26,150 nucleotides of DNA from Deltaproteobacteria bacterium UBA6601 (GTDB taxonomy: Bacteria; Myxococcota_A; UBA796; UBA9615). Numbering within the stretch: the first letter of the stretch is position 1; each line of letters opens with the position of its first letter. Below the pieces are notes generated by a model. That model was given only the letters and a program-made list of their open reading frames with translations, did no database searches and was not told where the DNA came from. A program made the position numbers and the translations under genes. Of this stretch, positions 22,311 to 26,150 are shown piece after piece. The stretch is taken from positions 1 through 26,150 of the forward strand of contig DJIF01000010.1 of NCBI GenBank assembly GCA_002433485.1, read 5' to 3'.

Positions 22311-23280
22311 GTTCGCGAAGCCAGTCGAGGCGCTGAGGCAGGCTCTCGCGGCCTCGGCTGGCTCTCGGAGCGCCTTTCACGACAATGCCTCGAACTGCGA
22401 TGTCTATCGCTTGTTTGACGGCCGTGAGGAGGGCGCTCCGGGCTGGGTCATTGATCGCTACGGCCCCGCGGCACTGGTGCATTGCTTTCGTCCAGAAGGT
22501 GCTCAGGACCCTGAAGTGGACCAAATAGCGCGCTGGTTGGAGGCAGAGCTGGGCCCCGGTATGGCCCTTTATCTGAAGGTCCTCCACTCTTCCATTGCTG
22601 GACAGCGCAGTGGTCGGCAGCTGTCGGGAGCGCCGACTCAGCCCATTGAGGGTGATCTCATTGCAGCAAGGCAGGGTCGCTTACTGGTCAATGAGCGCGG
22701 CCTTCGTTTTGCTGTGGATCTCTGTCACGGTCACAACACCGGCCTGTTTGTTGATGCCCGTGCGATGCGTGGATGGGTGCGTGATAACAGTGCAGGACGA
22801 CGGATCTTGAACCTGTTTGCTTATACCTGCGGCTTTGGTGTAGCGGCGTTGCGGGGTGGGGCGCAGAGCGTGGATAACGTGGATGAGGTTGCAACGGCAC
22901 TGGAGCGTGGCCGCGCCAACTATTTGCTTAACGGCTTGACGACCGATCCGCGCAGCTTTGTCAGGAGCGATGTGTTCAGATTCCTGAAGAAGGCCGGTAA
23001 AGCTGGGCGGCGCTGGGGTGGGATCATCGTTGATCCGCCACCGGTGCCAACTCGTGGTGGCGGTAGAGGTTTTGTTCCGCGCCGCGACCAACAGCAACTG
23101 ATGCGCCTTGTCCAGGACTGTCTGGCGCCCGGAGCCTGGTTGCTGGCCATGTCCGCTGCGCCTGGCACAGAGGCCTTTGAGGACTGTCTTCCTGTGCTGC
23201 CCGGATCGCAGCTTGCCACTGAAGCTGACATTCCTGAGCAGCCCCGGCGAGGTCTTCGAGCGCGGGTCTTGTATCCTTAG
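22300..23280 (+). CDS. Class I SAM-dependent RlmI/COG1092-like methyltransferase lacking the motif VI cysteine
   Basis: About 326 residues from the TTG at 22300 (11-base overlap with htpG). The ATG at 22210 would overlap htpG by 101 bases and encode a non-family N-terminus, so it is rejected. The SAM-binding domain follows the RlmI family: ILNLFAYTCGFGVAA (169-183, motif I) and IIVDPPPVPT (DPP at 245-247, motif IV). Upstream are the family's RLFDGREEGAPGWVIDRYG and the FxVDLxxGxxTGLFxDxR segments. The family's N-terminal PUA domain is not seen. In m5C members motif VI usually reads SCS with the catalytic Cys; here the equivalent place appears to be MSAAP (284-288). The target may therefore be an exocyclic or ring nitrogen rather than cytosine C5. 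An rRNA target is likely by family only. Confidence 0.8.
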   Translation: MQTEFAKPVEALRQALAASAGSRSAFHDNASNCDVYRLFDGREEGAPGWVIDRYGPAALVHCFRPEGAQDPEVDQIARWLEAELGPGMALYLKVLHSSIAGQRSGRQLSGAPTQPIEGDLIAARQGRLLVNERGLRFAVDLCHGHNTGLFVDARAMRGWVRDNSAGRRILNLFAYTCGFGVAALRGGAQSVDNVDEVATALERGRANYLLNGLTTDPRSFVRSDVFRFLKKAGKAGRRWGGIIVDPPPVPTRGGGRGFVPRRDQQQLMRLVQDCLAPGAWLLAMSAAPGTEAFEDCLPVLPGSQLATEADIPEQPRRGLRARVLYP

Positions 23281-23334
23281 CGCTGGGGGCCTCGTTAGCG
23301 AGTTTCCCTTGAGCCTTTTGCACTGGAGCTTTGG

Positions 23335-24810
23335 TTGGCTGTCTCGCTGCGCGCAGATCTCACATTGATCGATGGCCAACTGGAGCCCGATGTGGTGATC
23401 CATGTCGGGCGTGATGGTCGGATTGAGGAGATCGAGCGGCGCGGTCGGGGACAGCACGCGGACCCTTCAGTGATGACCATCACTTCTGACCTCTCAAGCA
23501 TTCCGACCGACTTTTCAACTTCGCCATCCAGAGGTGTCCACCGACTTCGCGGCCGGGTCCTTTTGCCTGGCTTCTGTAACAACCACTCTCACGCCTTCCA
23601 GCGCTTGTTGCGTGGCCGAACCGAACGGCGCTTTCCCGGGCGTAGCGGTGATGATTTCTGGTCCTGGCGCGAGGCCATGTATCGGATCACTCAGAATCTT
23701 CTTCCTGAGGATATTGAGGTGGTCTCCCGACTGGCTTTCATGGAGATGCTGCAGGCTGGCTATACCCATGTCACCGAATTTCACTATCTCCACAATCAGG
23801 TCGGCGGGCAGCCCTATGAGGATCCCGCTGAGCTCTCGTTGAAGGTGCTGGAGGCGGCCGAGGTTGCAGGGATTGGTATCAGTCTGCTGCGGGTTGCTTA
23901 TCAGCGGGGCGGTCCGGGGGTGGCCCCTTCTGCCGGTCAGCGCCGCTTTCTTGATGCTGATCTGGATGCCTATTGCCGAGCTCTGGAGTCGACCGAAGCA
24001 CAGCTTGAGCCCGAGGCCTGGCGGCCTGTACGCATTGGGCTGGGGGCTCACTCGGTGCGGGCCCTTGATGTTGAGTGGTTGACCGCGCTTGCCAGCTTGA
24101 GCGAGGAGCAGGATCGCATCCTGCACGCTCATGTGAGCGAACAGCCCAGGGAGCTGAGTGAATGCCTTGCGGAGCACGGCCTGCACCCGGTCGAGCTGTT
24201 TGCCAAGTTGGGTCTGCTCAGCGAGCGCTTTACCGCGGTTCACGCTACTCACCTGGTCGCAGGTGAGGCGAAGCTACTCGGTGAGGTGGGCGCCTCGGTC
24301 TGTGTGTGTCCGAGTACCGAGCAGAATTTGGGTGATGGCCTACCAGCTCTTGAAGAGCTGTTGGCCGAGGGTGTCTCGCTTTCCCTGGGCAGTGACAGTC
24401 AGGTTCGGATTGATCCTTTTGTTGAGATGGCGGGTCTGGAGAACGGCGAGCGCCTGCGAACCGGCTCGCGCAATTGTCTGCTTGCCGCTGACGGCTCGGT
24501 TGGGCCCCTGCTGCTTGATGTGGGGTCTGCTAATGGAATGCGCTCAGCCGGTTTGTTGGATTCAGGAATCAGGGTAGGCGCTCGTGCTGATTTGGTCGCG
24601 CTGGATAGCAATACTCCGGCCCTGGCGGGAGTGCGGGTCGGTGCCGACTCTGATGCGGCGCTGTTGGCAGCGATCGCCCTTGGTGGTCATGCCAGTATGG
24701 TTCGTGACGTCTGGGTTGGCGGGCGGCATGTGGTCGAAGAGGGTACTGTGCTGCGCTGGGAGAGCACCCTTGAGGAGTACGATCGGGTGGCTCAGCGGAT
24801 CTGGAGCTGA
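23335..24810 (+). CDS. hutF: Formimidoylglutamate deiminase (HutF-like amidohydrolase)
   Basis: 491 residues with a TTG start at 23335; GGAG lies 6 bases upstream. This is an amidohydrolase-superfamily TIM barrel with a complete single-metal site: HSH (His84, His86) in GFCNNHSHAFQRLLRG, His266 and Glu269 in LHAHVSEQ, His303/His306 in VHATHL, and Asp354 in LGSDSQVRIDP. The GRTERR, DFWSWREAMY and TEFHYLHN stretches are characteristic of HutF, which hydrolyses N-formimidoyl-L-glutamate to N-formyl-L-glutamate and ammonia in the five-step histidine degradation route. It is slightly longer than Pseudomonas HutF because of an insertion near residues 40-70. No hutG, hutH, hutU or hutI lies in the window, so the rest of the pathway must be elsewhere or the substrate differs. 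Confidence 0.87.
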   Translation: MAVSLRADLTLIDGQLEPDVVIHVGRDGRIEEIERRGRGQHADPSVMTITSDLSSIPTDFSTSPSRGVHRLRGRVLLPGFCNNHSHAFQRLLRGRTERRFPGRSGDDFWSWREAMYRITQNLLPEDIEVVSRLAFMEMLQAGYTHVTEFHYLHNQVGGQPYEDPAELSLKVLEAAEVAGIGISLLRVAYQRGGPGVAPSAGQRRFLDADLDAYCRALESTEAQLEPEAWRPVRIGLGAHSVRALDVEWLTALASLSEEQDRILHAHVSEQPRELSECLAEHGLHPVELFAKLGLLSERFTAVHATHLVAGEAKLLGEVGASVCVCPSTEQNLGDGLPALEELLAEGVSLSLGSDSQVRIDPFVEMAGLENGERLRTGSRNCLLAADGSVGPLLLDVGSANGMRSAGLLDSGIRVGARADLVALDSNTPALAGVRVGADSDAALLAAIALGGHASMVRDVWVGGRHVVEEGTVLRWESTLEEYDRVAQRIWS

Positions 24811-24811
24811 G

Positions 24812-25846
24812 TTGTTACCGCGCTGCTTCGCTGCTGCCTGTGTCGCTCTGATGTTGGGCTGCAGTGCTCAGCAAGAGCCTGCCAATGAGGCCTTAAAGTC
24901 GGTTCATCAGAGCCCCTCAGAGGGTGGCTTTGCCGCTGCGATGTTGGCCTTTGAAAGCGGTGATTATTCCGCTTCGCTGCAGCACCTGGATGCTTCGCTA
25001 GGGCTCGAGGCTGACTCCCGGGTTGAGCTGGTGCGGGCCTTTATGTTGCTGTTCTCTCGGCGCTTCGCTGAGGCCCGAGCTGCACTGGATGGGTTGGAGG
25101 GGCAGCCTCGGTTGGCCGCCGGCATTTCAGTGGCCAGGGGGCACCTGGCCATCAATGATCGAGACTACCAGCGAGCGCAGCAGTTACTGGACGCAGGCCT
25201 TGATCTATCTGGCATTGCTGAAGTGAGCCCTAAAGACTCCTCCCTCGAGATTCTATATGGCCGCTTTGTGCAGGAGTTGGCCTGTTTGGGCATGGGTTGG
25301 TCAGCTGCAAACCAGGACCAGCACGTGCGCGCCATTTCTTGGTTCGATCGGGTTTTGGATGTTCAGGAAGACGATCAACTGGCCATGATCGGTAAGGCCA
25401 ATTCATTGATCGGACTGAGCCTCTTGGATGAGGCGGAGAAGCTGCTTACTCGGGTGTTGGCTGTTCATCCGCGCAATCCCTACGCCCTGGCCGAGTTGGC
25501 GATGATTCGCATGGGTCGAGGACAGGACGAAGCTGCAGAGCAGGGCTTTCGCGAGGCTCTTGCCCGCGATGACAGCAACTACACCTGCCCCTATGAAGGG
25601 CTCGGGCTTTTGTACCTGCGCCAGGGGCGAACCGAGGAGGCGCGCCAGAACCTCAAGCGGGCCATCGACATCAACCCGGATATTGAGTTTCGCAAGTACA
25701 ACGGCCTGGCCCGTATCTATATGGAAGAGGGCAAGCTCGAAGCCGCTACCCGGCTGCTCAACAAGTCCATTGAGAACTTCCCTCATGATGATCAGGCGCG
25801 GCAGATGCTCGCGGAGATCGAAAGTCTATCCGGCGCTCCCCCATGA
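24812..25846 (+). CDS. TPR-repeat lipoprotein
   Basis: 344 residues from a TTG at 24812, one base after the hutF stop and 5 bases after GGAG at 24803-24806. This start places a lipoprotein signal at the N-terminus (LPRCFAAACVALMLGC) with lipobox LMLGC and Cys17. The frame is open far upstream but only as a shadow of hutF. The mature protein is a chain of TPR-like helical pairs: FAAAMLAFESGDYSASLQHLDASLG near the start, and at least four clear repeats from about residue 170 (AISWFDRVLDV, EAEKLLTRVLAVHPRNPYA, EQGFREALARDDSNY, ARQNLKRAIDINPD, ATRLLNKSIENFPHD). It should be a periplasm-facing, membrane-bound scaffold, perhaps for outer-membrane or envelope assembly. The partner is unknown. It is the last gene of the htpG series. 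Confidence 0.8.
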   Translation: MLPRCFAAACVALMLGCSAQQEPANEALKSVHQSPSEGGFAAAMLAFESGDYSASLQHLDASLGLEADSRVELVRAFMLLFSRRFAEARAALDGLEGQPRLAAGISVARGHLAINDRDYQRAQQLLDAGLDLSGIAEVSPKDSSLEILYGRFVQELACLGMGWSAANQDQHVRAISWFDRVLDVQEDDQLAMIGKANSLIGLSLLDEAEKLLTRVLAVHPRNPYALAELAMIRMGRGQDEAAEQGFREALARDDSNYTCPYEGLGLLYLRQGRTEEARQNLKRAIDINPDIEFRKYNGLARIYMEEGKLEAATRLLNKSIENFPHDDQARQMLAEIESLSGAPP

Positions 25847-26026
25847 AGCGGCTCTGGGGCTAGCAAATCAGGATCTGGCGGTAGTGGAGCACGCTGATTG
25901 CTCCCCTTGATCAGGGCTAAGCTCAACGATCACTAGGAAGGCCCCTTGGTTTGGCATGGCATTTGCCTTGTCCAGCTCTCGAAGCTTTTAAGTGGGCTTC
26001 TCAGAACACATCAACCTGGAGTCTTT

Positions 26027-26150
26027 ATGTCCTTCCGAGCCCAAAGCCTGTCACTGGTACTTCCTCTGCCGCTCCTGCTTGCCGCCTGTGTTGGACCGGA
26101 GCTTCCGCGAAATCCAAGGCTTCCCTGTGAGGAGGCCGAAGGCTGCACTC
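26027..26150 (+). CDS. Lipoprotein, N-terminal fragment (3' end outside window)
   Basis: 41 residues are visible from the ATG at 26027, with CTGGAG about 5 bases upstream. The sequence is a short lipoprotein signal (SLVLPLPLLLAAC, lipobox LAAC, Cys21) followed by Pro/Arg-rich residues and two further Cys in LPCEEAEGC. It is too short for a family call. The 180-base gap before it (25847-26026) holds no gene that I can see. It contains a short imperfect palindrome CCCTTGATCAGGG at 25904-25916 without a T-run, so a terminator is not supported, and no clear promoter hexamers. Confidence 0.6.
   Translation, partial: MSFRAQSLSLVLPLPLLLAACVGPELPRNPRLPCEEAEGCT

Noticed and set aside
23515..24252. 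245-residue open frame on the minus strand opposite hutF
   Set aside because: Antisense shadow of a well-conserved enzyme gene, with no recognisable domain or start signal.
25904..25916. CCCTTGATCAGGG as a terminator after the TPR lipoprotein gene
   Set aside because: The stem is only about four base pairs and no T-run follows, so it does not meet the criteria for an intrinsic terminator.

Overview
The window looks like a chromosomal segment from a Gram-negative, Myxococcota-like ('deltaproteobacterial') bacterium. The evidence is a DUF2330 protein with a probable MYXO-CTERM sorting tail (Gly-Cys-x-Cys, hydrophobic stretch, Arg cluster), a Ser/Thr kinase with a PEGA domain, many lipoproteins and exported proteins, and acidic DDDDDS(A/T) modules. 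Genes are tightly packed on both strands, there is no gene-free stretch above 300 bases, and GTG and TTG starts are common. I see no tRNA, rRNA, CRISPR array, insertion sequence or phage gene. The species cannot be named from this sequence.

Left part (1-5.2 kb): the 3' end of a HAD-type hydrolase gene meets an SGNH-hydrolase gene tail to tail. That gene is coupled to a YggX-like Fe(II)-trafficking protein with two CxxC pairs. Two unrelated small lipoproteins and the DUF2330/EGF/MYXO-CTERM protein follow.

Signalling part (5.1-9.1 kb, minus strand): a tight three-gene operon runs from an exported Asp/Ser-repeat protein, through a membrane Ser/Thr kinase with a C-terminal PEGA domain, to an exported protein with a TPR-like region, a PEGA-like segment and a C-terminal beta-barrel-like region. 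Divergent to it (9.2-11.6 kb, plus strand) are a PBP4/DacB-type peptidase, a 129-residue protein resembling only region 2 of an ECF sigma factor, and an RskA-like anti-sigma factor overlapping it.

Glycan/modification part (11.6-20.3 kb, mostly minus strand): an operon encodes a class II aldolase with a Cys-rich tail, a DegT/DnrJ/EryC1 aminotransferase, a PP-loop ATPase, a NodU/CmcH-type O-carbamoyltransferase and a family 2 glycosyltransferase. After a small convergent NTF2-like gene comes a Gfo/Idh/MocA oxidoreductase coupled to a HEAT-repeat exported protein. Together they suggest synthesis and decoration of an amino or carbamoylated sugar or small molecule. The PP-loop protein has a CxxC...C arrangement like the 4Fe-4S sulfurtransferases TtcA/TtuA, which makes this the strongest candidate here for an undescribed pathway.

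Right part (20.4-26.15 kb, plus strand): htpG, an RlmI-like methyltransferase that lacks the usual motif VI cysteine, an orphan hutF-like formimidoylglutamate deiminase and a TPR lipoprotein run in series with very short gaps. The window ends in the start of another lipoprotein gene.
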